Counted from the stretch's first letter, positions 12,234-24,330 are shown. The stretch is 64,000 nucleotides of DNA from Isoetes taiwanensis (GCA_021234155.1 JAJEKV010000001.1:23795189-23859188); one strand, 5' to 3'. Notes: a model not told the origin generated them from the sequence alone. A program made the numbers and translations.

Positions 12234-12236
12234 GGC
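12234..12236. repeat. Target site duplication GGC, right copy of CACTA element 1
   Basis: Matches 5312-5314. Confidence 0.85.
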
Positions 12237-13093
12237 TGATCTTTTGCTTACTCCTTGCAAGCGTTTTTATGATTCTGTGAGACACCTACAGACAGCTTTA
12301 ATGCCAAGGGGAAATATCCTCCAGAGCTTATGAGAAACAAGCATTTAATTCTCCCTTCCAAAACATGTCTTGAGGTAAGGTTGTTGAATGCTTCAGTAAA
12401 TATATTGCTGACAGAAACTATTGCCCTGCTTTGGCTATTCCACTTCAGGGTTATAAATTAATGCCCCGTGGGTTTGGTGCCCGTGATTAATTCTAACAGA
12501 CCTTGGTTATCCTCTAGGAACCGACGAAGCCAACCTGAAATCTGGAAGCAACAAAAAATACAAAATATTTGAGTCATCCCATAGCATTTCAATCCACAAA
12601 ATTGGCAGAAAACTCATCGAAAATGGGATTGCGGCAATCACATGTCAAATAGAATTCAAATTCAGTCTGTAACAGAAAGTCGAATTGAATCTGGCTTTCT
12701 GACTATTGGCAGGACGCAGCTCTGCCAATCGGAAATTGGGCAGAGAAATTTTGAAGGGCATCAACTGCTCCAGAGTGAATAGCCCAAAGCAACCCGTAAA
12801 ACCAAGGCTTCAAATTGCCTGCATCACTTGCCCGCAAAAAGAGCAGGGGGCTTGGGTTGGACGGGATTCTTCATCAATAGGGCTGGATGTTGCAAATAGA
12901 GCAGTTGTTTGCCCAATAAATCTTACATATTGTTGTCTGCCAAAAGTTCGAATGAGTTGGGCCATGCCACAATCGCCCTCTAGTTGGATTCAAAAGAGAA
13001 AAAGCAAAAGACTACAAATTTCACAGACCAGTGCTGCTGTATTAATGGGCAGATCCACTATGCTTGATAGTGCACAAGAGCAAGCCGTCTCAC
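12237..13093. other. Spacer right of CACTA element 1, nothing certain
   Basis: A 196-codon open frame on the plus strand covers 12706-13296, but its composition is not convincing and it has no recognisable domain. I treat it as chance. Confidence 0.3.
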
Positions 13094-13218
13094 CTGATAA
13101 TGTTTGCAAGCGCTGCCGACCCAACCCAGACACTTCCAAGCATCTCCAGCAGATCAAGTTCGTCCTCAACCCGCCACCTGCAACAGCCGGAATTCGCAAG
13201 CCCATGGCCGGCTACCAT
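13094..13218 (-). other. Possible orphan first exon
   Basis: On the minus strand two ATGs (13218 and 13205, different frames) are followed by GC-rich sequence ending at 13094 in a consensus donor (ATTATCAG, then GTGAGA). No second exon was found nearby and the protein is not recognised. It may be the start of a broken gene. Confidence 0.2.
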
Positions 13219-13718
13219 CTGTCCAGCCCGCACGCGAACTCTTATCCCCAATTCGATCTTCGACAACAGCAGAATACGGCTTCTTCCCCTAACTGAGTTG
13301 CCAGCGTCAGCTTTCTACCTTTCGAGCTACGAATACAGTAAAAAACAATTAACAATCTTTTATAAATATACGAAAGTTGATCGTGCACACATTATTAAGT
13401 CTAGATCTAGATATTTGCCTTCGTTTCTATGGGTTACTATGGATCTGAGTGTCTAGGATCATAGATTCGCCCCTTATCGAGTAATTCTTTGCTAGCTCCA
13501 TGGCCAATCGAAAAATACTCAAAAAATTGTCAAAGTCGCATTTAATTAGTGGGTCAAATCTCGAATTTTGGGACTCGGACTGAAAATGGGACTCATACTA
13601 TAGAAAAAAAAATTTTGAATTGATTGCTTGAATAGAATTCACACAAAGAATTGGGTAACTTGTTTTCCTCATAAATTTTACAAACTACTAGTTGAGAAAG
13701 TTTTCAAGCTTCTCAATA
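13219..13718. other. Spacer, nothing recognised
   Basis: AT-rich; no supportable gene or repeat. Confidence 0.4.
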
Positions 13719-14409
13719 TTATCTACCCTCATACAATGATATAGCATGGAGGTTGCTCATGGCTTTGTCCATCTCCCTTTTTGGGATCTTGTGTGTGTTG
13801 TCCTTTGCAATGTGAGAACTTGGATATGACCATATCACACACTCCACCAATTCCCTCCTTTGAGGATCAGCATGATTTGCCCTCCACTTCTTCTCCCAGC
13901 AGTCGGTGTATTGCTCCTTCAAGTTGCCCTTCTTGTGTCTTCCAATGGGCTCCCAATATTGAATTTGGAATCCAGGACGCAACTCCTCTCCATCAGCCAT
14001 AGTGGTGGTTACATCAGAGAGTGCCACCCCTAACCATATTGGACAATCCTCATCATCAGGCCTTACTAGCACAAAGTATCCTTCCTTGATGTCCTCAAAG
14101 GGATCCCACTCAGGAAGATCAAACCACTTCGGCTTTGAAGCCTTACTTCCCACAAACCACTTGGAACCTTTGTTAGGACCCAAGTGAACATTCTTAGATG
14201 TGCTTGCTCCTTGAGAACCCCTCCCATCTGGACTCTGGCAAGAACCCGTCTCTCAGCTCCCTCCCACGTGGTTGTTCAGTTTCTAAGCATGTCACAACTT
14301 TCTCCCAGTACTTGATTAGGGAGTCCATGTGATTTTTCTTAAGAGTGGAGGTGTGCTTTCCATTTCGAACATCATCCCAGTGCGTTATATAATCCTTGAT
14401 GCCCTTCAC
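13719..14409 (-). pseudogene. Unrecognised protein with a GYFVLVRPDDEDCPIWLG segment, frameshifted
   Basis: Two minus-strand frames (14409-14194, 71 codons; 14183-13719, 154 codons) look like parts of one protein separated by a one-base shift near 14200-14230. The first part is basic and helical. The second contains KEGYFVLVRPDDE, CPIWLGVALSDV, IQYWEPIG and CWEKKWRANHADP, a strongly patterned beta-rich stretch rich in Trp, resembling a reader or chromo-like barrel. I do not know its family by name. The pattern looks like domains fused to transposon proteins in non-seed plants, which is inference. No splice sites or upstream start were found, so it is called a remnant. Confidence 0.45.
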
Positions 14410-14899
14410 TAGTTGGCTAGAGTCTTTAACAGTCTTGAAGGGAGGTAGTAGTTTTGGCTACCCTTTAGGAATGAGAACTTCACCAGCAGCACCCCGTTGC
14501 CACAACTCGATTCCTTGTACAGGCATCCACAACTTGTCACCTGGTCTCCACTACACAATTTTAGCGAAATATAATTAATAGGTCTCTTTAGGACATCAAA
14601 CCCCTTTGAGTTGTTTGTAAGTCGTAATCTAACTTGCTTATCAAGTTATATGTAAGTTAAAACCTAACTATAAGATTGGCAAGGTTCACTTATTTTTATA
14701 AAACAACTCAAGTTGAAAATCCAGTATAACTAATATTGGAAGCTTATGATTCGCCTGACCACCTATGCCTATGCAAATATGGTCCTAGGGGCAACCCTGT
14801 CAGCATATATGTATATGATAGTCGAACACTGTGAAAAACAGCCTAAGTCGCGTGTCCAGAAAAAGAAGTGCCATGTTATTATTGTCTTTGTCACGACAA
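14410..14899. other. Spacer, nothing recognised
   Basis: AT-rich with no supportable gene. Confidence 0.4.
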
Positions 14900-16028
14900 G
14901 TCCAGAAGGCAATTTCTTGCTCATTCAGTAATTCTAAAATAAGTTGCCTTTAAAAAGATTCTTACGACGACGATGAATCACGCCCCATAAGACCCTTAAG
15001 GCCAAGAAGCGACATTTTACATCGAATTCGCAGTTTCAAAAGTAGTGATCTATGACGTTCAATATCCAAAATAAATTCACCTACCTTTCTTGGTATTTTC
15101 TGTCACTGCATATTGATCTCTTATGCCATTATATTGTTCACATTCTATAAAGACATGTTGTTCATTTTCAATCTATTCCGAGTCACACGATGTACAAATT
15201 CTTTCTTCTTGTGGCAAACGACTCTCTGAGAAGTTGTACGACACCTGGCAATTGCTCTCCTTATAGACATTGGAATAGGTGCCAATAAATAATCTTGTTT
15301 CACGAATATAAGCATTGGATTTACTTCACTTTTGTAGAAATCCATTTTTGTCCCTTCTTTTTGCCATATCTTTTGCACAACCTTGCTTTTCACAAGGTCT
15401 CTAATGCTGCTATCTGTATTTGACCAATCTCTTTCTTGAATTCCCCACTTCTCGGACCATGCAATCAGATTTTTATACCATCCACTAGGTTTTGAGTCTT
15501 CAAGAGCTAAGTGTGGCAGTCTTGATGTTTCTAGCTCTCTTATATATGCAACGTACCTTAATGTCAAACAAAGATCCTCGGCCTCCAGTGGCATCATCCC
15601 AATCTCAGCTAAAAGAACAAAATATGATGTCTGACTTTTCACTCCTAGTTCTTCCTGTAGGAAAAGCTTAAACACACTTTCTACATTAGTTTAGAGATGC
15701 GAAGAGATTGTTGGCCCCCAAATCTGAGTTCCATATAGAATGACAGTTTGGACTAAAGCTTTAAAAAGCATCATTCTCATAGTCCACCCATGTAGACCGG
15801 CTCGACGACATCTATTTAGCATGACATAGAGTGCCTTCTTGCCTCCAGCTATTCTCTTCTTTACACATTCCTTCCAACTGTAAGTTGAGCTAACTTCTAG
15901 GCCTAGATATTTATAAGAGTCAATTGTTCACAATGCAGTTTAACGCCTGCATTTCCATGTCTCTCCAACCATTCCTCAAGCTCATCAATAAAAATCCCAA
16001 AAAGGGTGGGGGATAAAGGGCATCCTTA
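14900..16028 (-). mobile_element. Decayed LINE fragment (reverse transcriptase C-terminal part)
   Basis: Minus strand. It starts abruptly at 16028 in the reverse-transcriptase palm (GCPLSPTLFGIFIDELEEWL), then shows the thumb (YKYLGLEVSSTYSW near 15915, GKKALYVMLNRC near 15835). A 176-codon frame follows (15675-15145). A frameshift leads to a C-terminal zinc knuckle (ERICTSC ... ENEQHVFIEC near 15110-15200), as in many LINE ORF2 proteins. Several stops make it non-functional. It is related to the copies at 1.7-3.9 and 49.1-50.2 kb. Its 5' end is cut exactly where another LINE 3' end (16027-16075) begins. The lower limit is approximate. Confidence 0.8.
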
Positions 16029-16075
16029 GGCCGATTGGCCTCAGTGGACGATATCATTCTTATTCTTATTCTTTA
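16027..16075 (+). mobile_element. Extremely 5'-truncated LINE 3' end with (ATTCTT)n tail
   Basis: Hairpin AGGCC-GATT-GGCCT (16028-16041, perfect stem), then CAGTGGACGAT and about three ATTCTT units. It abuts the reverse-transcriptase fragment on its left, so it probably inserted into, or recombined with, that older copy. Confidence 0.65.
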
Positions 16076-19000
16076 CTCCAATGGTGCCACAGATTATGCT
16101 AGGAATATCAAGAGAAAGTTTAGCAAATACCTCTTCATACAACCACATTCATCTTCAATTCTCCAACGCCAATTGTGTAGAGTATTTTTCCTAACATGAT
16201 ATCATCATATTTTACATTATAAAGGACATGGCGATCATGAGGCTTCCCTATGGCATGGGCTTGGATTTGCATTCTTGCATTTTGAGTCACTATTCTAGCA
16301 CCTTAGAATGGAAATGTGTTTGATGCTTTTGTTCTAATCTATTGTAGGAGATAATAAAAACTAAGAATGACATCTTGAATCCATGCTTTCGTCTTGACAA
16401 ATCAAATAAATTTAAAGTTTTAAAGATTCCTGTAAAATTGATCTGCAAATGCTTTGGGATTAGCGAATTTAATTCAACAAATTGCTGCAAACACTAGGAT
16501 TAAATTCACTAAATTTTGTGTCTGTAACACTGTGGAGTATAGATATGTAACAGACTTGGCCACTTGATGGGCCAGTATACGTACTTATGTACGTATGTAC
16601 AGATGCATAGCATACATAGAGAATGGGTTTTACTTTTATGGAAAAGAATTTTTGCAAGAGCTTTTGCAGAACATGAAAGCAGAAGGAGCAATTTTGGGCA
16701 ATTTAGAAGCGCGAACTTTGGAGCATCATATCTCGGCAACCAAAGATCCTTTTTAGGTGATTTTCTTTTGTTGGAAAGAATTTTGGAGTAAGCTTTTCGG
16801 ATTGGCTCTGAAACTCATCCACATGAGAAAGTTATAATAGCACAAACAATTGCAAGGGGTCCAGAGGACTATGTAGGAAGGAATTCTCAGGTGGGGTTTC
16901 GCTATTGATTAATTGACGTGCTATGAGCTGTCGTGATTAGTCTGTACATGATTTTTGCATGTGGAATATGATATTTTATGAATTTGTTGAAGACTCATAA
17001 AGCTAGGAAAGGTAACCAGTGAGTGGAAACATCTCTGGAAGGGTTAATTCTGAGTTAGAAAGGTCCAATATGGGCTTGAATCAACGGATTTGGCATGTCT
17101 CGAACCTTCTTTATTGGACGTCTACAACATTAGGAACTAACCGATCACGATTCCATTTCTGTTGTTTATAATTTATTTAGTTGACTTGTCTCTTTGCTTT
17201 GGTTTAGTATTTTGTTGCTAATCTAAGGGGTTAATTAAAGAATAAACCATTGGAATAGGGCTCAGTTGCCTTGCATGTGGATGGAATCAGTGAAGACTAC
17301 CACAGATTGCTCAAAATAGTCACAAGAATTATAATAGTAAGGGAATCCATTGCTTTGAGTGATTATAACATAACTAAAATAGTATGAAATATAAGGATTA
17401 ATAACTCTAAAATGGTAAAGAACATGATAGTTGAGCTTTAAGATGGCTCTTAAGTAGATCTCGCTTGACATGAATAAAGGAGAATATGAGCATCTGGATA
17501 GATAATCAATAAGTTGAACATGAAGCTCAAGCATTGTGCCATCTGGGTTGTTTTGGCTCCTAGGGATGGAGATATAGTTCAGGATCATGTGGCAAGGATT
17601 ATATGCAGTTGCAGTCATCAGGTTATATTGATCTTTATGTTGGAAGTGCTGGGTGTTGAAATTTTCATTAGTTGCATGAATAAATCTCTTTGCTAAGGAA
17701 AGTGGAATTTTTAAGAAAAGATATTAAAACCATGGTTAATGATTTAATTATAATTATTGAGATGGAACTTTTGAAGGTAAGGTGTGAGATGAGATTGAAT
17801 AGTTTGTCTACGAGAGCCATATGAAGCTTATGGGGACTTCTCAGTACGACTATGGCGTTGAGCAGCGTTGGCATAATAGACTAATTATATTATGGCCTTG
17901 TAAGAAAAAGTAAGTATCATGGCAATGAGTAAATGGTATGGAATGTTGTATTCCTCATGGCCAAATTGGTTCTAAGTTAAGTTTTGTAGAGCGGAAAATG
18001 TTAGTATTTCTATTGTTCGAGTACATATGTGTTGGATCTAAATCAATATGACAGCAAGGCTTGATACTTCCTCGACACGTTTAGATCTTCATCATGGTCT
18101 TCATCAGTAAGTTAGCTACTTCAACATTGCAGGTGAATATCAAGGGATGTAGGCACATGTATAGTAAGAACCTAATGAACTTCACATGCCTTGGTCTTTG
18201 CATTGTTCCACTGTTGTTTTTCCGACATCGGGCTTCTGGATTTGGTTGCCTTGGCATTCTCATGTCATCTGTGTTTTTTGTATTTGTGCTCTGTGACACC
18301 GGGCGTGGCTTCATTATAGGCGTAGCTTCCTGATGTAGATGCACATCAACTCTGTGACTACATGGTAAGAGGTCCTCAGTGCCAGACGTGGGCTGGAAAG
18401 GGTATGTGCATACGAGGTTCACCCCACCACTCCTGCTACTGGGCTCGAAATGTGAGCTGGTCGGGCATGTTTCTGCTAACAGGGCCTGCATATAGAATGG
18501 TTGAGCTTCCCATTGTCCCGGGGGCTATGTTATAATGTTTTGGTATTTTGACTATGTTTCTCTGCTTCTGATGCCATTTTCATTTTATTATATTGTCATT
18601 GTTTATCACTTTACTTACATAGGATCTTCTATCTGTGCTTGTGCTTATGCCTTGTTATCCAAGATTTCAAAGTGTTTCTAAGCATTTAGTGGCAGCCAGG
18701 GATCCCCACTTAGTCACGAAGACTAACCCCCTTGAGTGCATGTGCAGTGAATGAGCAAGGGATGCGTCAGGCGGATGGCGGCATTGAAGCTGGAGATCAT
18801 GGTTGAGCTAGAAGACTTTGAACTGAATTGCTACCTTGTATTGGGGATTGTATAATTCCTCTGGATCTATGTTGTTCATGATGGATATTGGAAAATATAA
18901 GAATGGTTCAAATGTCAAGCAAAGGAAGGTTCAATTCTTCACCAATACTATCAATCTAGAATTAGTGCGAGTTTTGACAAGATCCCAAGTTGCCAAATGG

Positions 19001-19840
19001 GTTAACTCGGCAGGCTCGTCACAAGATAGATCTATCATTCCTTGATCACAATGACTTGGAAAATCCGTCGTTTCTAATAGGACTCCTACTTTTTAGAATG
19101 ACGTGTGCAAGCAGGAATAACACTTTTTATGTGCAAATTATCGAATTCCAAACCTCTTTCAACGCTCATAACATTAGACCCTTCCCTTTCTAAGGATTGT
19201 CTAGGATATTTTAGATCAAGTTATCTGCTATCCTTGCAATTTTCCTCAATCAGCAACAAATGCAATAATCAATAAACATGCAATAGAAAGCAAAAGCATA
19301 GTCTACCCATGAACAAAAATAGCCAAGCCATATCTAGCATCCTTATCGCATCTATCTACAGCTAACGGAAATAAAAATTAAAAGGAAGCCAAAATAGAAT
19401 ACGTTATGCTCCCTTCACAAAATCTACACACACAGACACTACATCATAGCACTATCACTCAAACTAAAGTAGTCACCCAAATATAGGGTACAAATCTAAT
19501 TTAGGAATACTGGGACAATGCAGAGCATTGGGACAACATGGGGATGAATGGAAGGATGTATATCCTAGCTCCGCTCTTGAACAATGGCCATTGATAAATA
19601 TTTCTAAATTCTTGGTTATCATATGCTTCAATTATGGAGGCATAGTAGATCATTACGACAAGTCTTTGTGGATGCATTATTGAATGGAGCATGATTAAGC
19701 CTTTGCTAGTTCCTCTCAAACTTGTACTCTGCTTATCCCATTATATACTTCTATTTATATCTCAAGAACTTATCAATTTTGGGGCTATCTTTCGAGGCAA
19801 GGGTTTTTTAATCCTAGTAGTAATGATTGTACTAGCCCAT
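16076..19840. other. 3.8-kb spacer, no gene recognised
   Basis: Low-complexity and AT-rich stretches alternate with more mixed sequence (about 18100-18520 and 18670-18800). Open frames there are short and do not show recognisable domains. It may contain old LTR or other element debris that I could not classify. Confidence 0.35.
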
Positions 19841-19910
19841 TGTATGGGTCCCATGACCTATTGGTCTCCGTGGACGTTAAAAAAACTATTCTATTCTATT
19901 CTATTTTTAT
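19841..19910 (+). mobile_element. Extremely 5'-truncated LINE 3' end with (TATTC)n tail
   Basis: ATGGGTCCC, then the hairpin GACC-TATT-GGTC (19855-19866), TCCGTGGACG, an A-run and about four TATTC units. Same terminal block as at 4341 and at the ends of the long copies. Confidence 0.7.
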
Positions 19911-20150
19911 GGGCTACAACTTGGGGGCTAAGAGGAGCGATTCCAACTTCATGTTCTCGAGTTGCAGAGAACAATCCGGGTTGGTATGGGTGATGCTCGT
20001 CTGCCCAATCTTCTATCCTAGAGGATTAGGTTGGAAGAAGGGATATCAATTATTTCTCAAATGCCATTTGGATAGCTGAGATTGTTTGGATTGTATGATG
20101 GGTTAAGATGCAACATGTTCCCATTTTCTTTTTCCACATATCAAGGGGGT

Positions 20151-20365
20151 GTTCTAAACGAGGTGCACCCTGGACTACCACAGTCGTCGGATTCGTCGAT
20201 CTTATGACTCAGATCGTATTTTGGGGCGGGCATCTCTCGTTTCGCTTATAATCATTTATGATTGCAGGCGCCTATGATTTTAAAATATGAAATACGATTT
20301 CGCCTAAGGTTTTGAGGGAATATCGAACCTCTATACGGCGTTGCCTAGAATATGAAATACATTGG
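20151..20365 (+). repeat. Dispersed hairpin-containing repeat module, copy A
   Basis: Starts TTCTAAACGAGGTGCACCC, continues 'ctggactaccacagtcgtcgg', then GGGCATCTCTCGTTTCGCTT, 'atgattgcaggcgcctatga', and ends near 'aatatgaaatac'. The same order of blocks occurs near 48.6, 54.4 and 62.7-63.7 kb. The first and the 'tctcgtttcgctt' blocks are imperfect inverted repeats of each other, so the module can fold. Confidence 0.75.
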
Positions 20366-20499
20366 TATAACCAGTGTGACCTGTATCTTGAGAATCATGT
20401 TCCTTACATTTACTTTCACTAAATAGATTGCAATATTTTAGCCAGCACTTTTACTGGCTTAAGGATATGGCTCACATTGTATAATTTCATATATTACAG

Positions 20500-20616
20500 G
20501 AATACAAGTATGATCAAGAAGAATTTGATGAGGAAATAATACTACCTGTATGGAACAATGAATTGGAGGCGTCGTACCGGTGCGACATCGCCATGTGTCA
20601 TGCGAACCGGGCCTTA
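20500..20616 (+). pseudogene. Orphan exon fragment cut by a MITE
   Basis: A good acceptor (ATATTACAG ending at 20499) opens a frame of 39 codons of gene-like composition (YKYDQEEFDEEI, then VWNNELEASYRCD, then CHANRALY). It reaches the left end of the MITE at 20617. No continuation is recognisable to the right of the MITE and the protein is not known to me. Confidence 0.3.
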
Positions 20617-21578
20617 TACGTAATGATCAACTTTACAACGTTGCCCACCCTTAACCATAAAAGGGCAAAAAAAGGAGGACCCTTAAAAATAAGGGCATCA
20701 AATTGAAAAAACCTTAATATTTGTTAGAGAGGTCCTCTTGATAAGGACCTCTCTAAATATAGTTTTATACTTATTTATTATTTGTGTTTGTTATATTTAC
20801 TATCTTATCTACTATTGGGTTTTACTATCTTTTCTATTGGATATGTGTTGAAGAGGGTCAGTAAATTTAATCAGTATCCCTCATCTCAATGATTGATCAA
20901 AATTAATGAATGTGGTTGTCATTTGTTTGGCAAAGAAGGAAAAATGAGTAGCAAAAATCTAACAATCACGTACATGAGACATGAGAGCAAGCTCTCTTGT
21001 GTCAATTTTCCATTCGGGTTCCAGCAAAATCCACCGAGCTGGCTAATCAATTATTCTACTACTTTTTATAGAATATTATTTTTGTTATGGTGTGTGCTAC
21101 AATAGAATATTATCCTAAGATTGAGTTGAATAGCATCAAAGACGAGGATAGAAACTGAGGTTAAACTTCAAGAGATGGAACATGTTGATGTTTGTGTCAC
21201 TGAATAGTCTACAAGAGATGGAAGACGTAGATTAGATATCCATTTATCCAAGGAATAAAAAAATGACAAAGATAGGCAAATCATAGAACTTTGCTAGTTG
21301 GCTTAATATTTTCGGGGCTTGATACTTCAATTAAGCATATTGTAAATATGATATCAAGTACTAATAAATTATGTCCTTTTTCTGAAACTAGTAAGCTATG
21401 TTTGTTTACCATTTGCTTAGAATAAGTTGCTCTTTTTGTGATCCTAATTAAAAGAAAGGGTAATTCGAACTGCGCACTTAAGGGTATACTTAAGTTTGCC
21501 ATGCACGAATAAGGGCACATCAAAATTTGCCCTTCAAAAAAAATGTAGACCCTACCCTTATAAGTTGATCACTACGTA
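20617..21578. mobile_element. Probable non-autonomous TIR element (MITE), 962 bp
   Basis: Ends: TACGTAATGATCAACTT at the left and, on the opposite strand at the right, TACGTAGTGATCAACTT (16 of 17 match). Words like 'aagggca' and 'tgcccttc' recur inverted just inside the ends. There is no transposase. The outer TACGTA is itself a palindrome, so it is unclear whether TA, TACGTA or none of it is target duplication; the superfamily is not assigned. Confidence 0.6.
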
Positions 21579-21648
21579 GGATGGTGGCAGGGCTTCTGAC
21601 CAGTTGATGTTTTGTGGACGTCCTCTAGTCGTGATGGGTTGCTCCGTT

Positions 21649-21843
21649 GCGTTAGCCCTGTGCCCCGCTATCGTGCAACTAGTGTCTGCGGTTGTGCAAC
21701 AAAGCTCCGCTATGCATTAGCCCTGTTGCCAGCTGTCGTGTAACTGGTGTCCATAGTTGTGCAACAGAGCTTCGCTATGCGTTAGCCCTGTTGCCTGCCG
21801 TCGTGTAATTGGTCTCTATAGGGTAGCAACAGATTTACACACT
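21649..21843. repeat. 65-bp tandem repeat, three copies
   Basis: Units start at 21649, 21714 and 21779, each beginning GCRTTAGCCCTGT and containing TCGTGYAACT and GCAACA. It lies just left of the pogo-type gene and could belong to that element's 5' non-coding region. Confidence 0.75.
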
Positions 21844-22030
21844 CGTGGCTACGTTAAGAACACTAATCATGCCGATCCAAAAGTAGAATTTAATGCCCGT
21901 AGCTTGAATTCGCGCCCATTCCAGCACTCAATTACCAGAACCCAATTTGAATACCCAGCTCCCGCTATGGCTCCCAACAGGATAAAAGGCAGCTTCAACT
22001 TCCATTTTCCAAGCTTATCGACATCACGTC

Positions 22031-23633
22031 GTGAAGAGCATGATAACAGACATGGTTTCCACAAGAGATCGCAGGGAGGACGATGGTGAAGCCAGCAACA
22101 CGGTATCTACAGCGAGGAAAAGGGTTACTGCGCCCAGGAGGAAGTGTCAGGCACCACAAATCAGTGCTGCATCCCCCACAATGCCACGGAGGCCAACCAA
22201 ACGAGTGCAAGGAATCCTGGAGTCAACAATAAGGGAATGGCTATATGGCCATATAACTCATAAACAAACTAGTAATCCTCAAATTCTAACAACTCTACAA
22301 GAGGAAGAATTAGTTAACTAGGCACTCTTTAGGGTCGAGCAGGGAATGGGGGTCACGCTCTCGGTTGTCAAAGAGAGGACAACACAAATGGCTATGGAAG
22401 GGGGCAACTTAGATTCCCGATGGATTCCTAGGAGTAAATGGTGGAAGATGTTCAGGCAAAGGCATCCAGAGGTTGCACTAAAAAGTGCAGAGACATTAGA
22501 TATAGCTCGGGCGCAACACAGCAAAACTTGGATAACTTCTATGCTGGTCTGAGGCAAATCTATGGCGAGTTTGATTTTCCAGCCTCTAGGATTTGGAATG
22601 CTGATGAGACTGGCACTCAAGCTGGAAAGGTGAAGAGCATGAAGATCATAGGGATGAAAGGGGAGAATAGGGTAAGTGAGGTTGTCATGAACAACACGGA
22701 GTGGGTTACAATACTGGTATGTGTAAATGCTGAAGGGCTCAAGACACCTAATATGTACATCTTCAAGGGTACTCGGATGAGGCAAGATAACATTGCCAGA
22801 TGTGAGGAAGGGGCAATTCAGGCTGTCCAGCCCTCAGTCTGGATGACTACATAATTGTTCAAGTCCTGGTTGTCACATTTTATTTCTAGGGTCCCAGGTG
22901 GAGTATCCCCATCAAGGCCACACCTTATAATATTGGATGGCCATGGCAGCCATGTGGAGCTGGAAGTAATTTTGGCAGCTAAAGGAATGGGCATTTATTT
23001 TGCCCTACTTCCACCCCACACATCCCATAGGTTACAACCTTTGGATGTGGCATGCTTTGCACCATTCAAGGCAACATTCAAAAGGTTGAGGTCTTCCTAT
23101 ATGGTTAGCAAAGAGAGGACAGAGCCAAAGAGGGAGGACATTGCAGAGCTCATTTCACAAGCCATTGAATCAGAGCTAACACCTAGCAAATCAAGGCGGT
23201 GTTTAGAGCAACTGGGATATGGCCGTTCAACTCGGATAAGGTTAAGCCAGGCCAGGAAAGTGGTAGGTTTGATAGGGTGCCCATATAGCAAATTATGCAA
23301 AGTGGAGGCCAGGAAGAGGCTGCCAACTTGGAGGATGAGGAATTGGAACAATTCAACGTGGCTGATTTGCAACAGATATGGGAGGCACAACAGCCTACTG
23401 GTGAGCATGATGGCCAACAACCAACTGGAGAGCATGAACATGTAAGTGATGATGTAGATATTGCAAGCCATGATGTGCATCCATCTCAGCGAGAAGGTGC
23501 ACAAGTTGGTAACCATGAGGCCATGGATGCAACCTTAAGGCCCTCATTGCAATCTGTGCTACGAGCTCGTGACATGGGAACAACACAGGCATGTGTGCAG
23601 CTTTCTGAAAACCTGAGGACTTCACAGGCCTAC
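22031..23633 (+). pseudogene. pogo/CENP-B-type (Tc1-mariner superfamily) transposase, 5' part, decayed
   Basis: Order of pieces: a basic N-terminus; a helix-turn-helix/CENP-B region with EEELVN, a TAG at 22319, then RVEQGMGVT and WWKMFRQRHPE; a frameshift near 22500; the DDE core with NADETG (first Asp, ~22605), LDGHGSH (second Asp, ~22937) and QPLDVACF (third Asp, ~23044). About 35 residues separate the last two Asp. A TAA sits at 22852-22854 between VWMTT and LFKSWL. Another shift near 23300 leads to an acidic, Gln-rich C-terminal stretch that is cut at TAC 23631-23633 by the CACTA-like element. All three catalytic Asp remain readable, but two stops and at least two frameshifts make it a pseudogene. 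Its 3' part resumes in frame at 29476. Confidence 0.85.
23631..23633. repeat. Target site duplication TAC, left copy of CACTA-like element 2
   Basis: TAC precedes CACAAGG at 23634 and is repeated at 29476-29478 after CCTTGTG. Confidence 0.8.
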
Positions 23634-23654
23634 CACAAGGCACTCAAAATTAAA

Positions 23655-24330
23655 ACTCTACATGGTTTTTCCCATGGTTATGACTATAAAACCATTTTAC
23701 ATAACCAATACATGTTTGTGGGTTGATATCATTAAAAACCATATGTGGCTAAACTAATGGGTTCTCTTGTGAGGTTTGTTAGGATGGTTAGATAAATGGG
23801 CTTCTTTGTAGAGTTTGTCAACGTGGTATTACATGTTGGTAAATAAATGTAGTATATTATACCGTTTTAAGGGTATGGTTTGTTCATATGGTATAACATA
23901 AAGGTTGTGGATGTGGTTTAATATGGTGTTCTTTCATGTGATTCTATAATATGGTTCATTATTGTGGTAAACTGACATGACTAAATGTCATGGTAAATAC
24001 ACTAGTCATGCCATGATAAATGCACATGTTTGCAATGTGTTAGAAATTACTATCAATCTTAAGTGTATTTGTTTGTTCGAAATATGCATGGTTTTATTAT
24101 GGTCATTTATAAACCAATGATAAACTAATAATGATAATTAGTAAACCAATAATGATAACCAGCAACGTGATTTATTAACCAATAATGATACAAAAATTAA
24201 TATCTTATCAACCAATAATGATAACCAAAATTAATAATGATTAACCACTAATAATAACCAGCAATGTCATTTATAAACCAATAATGATAACCAGCAACGT
24301 TATGTTGTTTGAAGCATTCAAAGTTTAGTA
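23655..24330. repeat. Left subterminal repeats of CACTA-like element 2
   Basis: Many copies of AACCA/ACCAATAATGATAACC and of TGGTTT-type words in both directions between 23660 and 24310, matching the style of the right end. Confidence 0.65.

Noticed and set aside
12706-13296. 196-codon plus-strand open frame
   Set aside because: No domain, no splice or promoter support and uneven composition; long for chance but not enough to call a gene.
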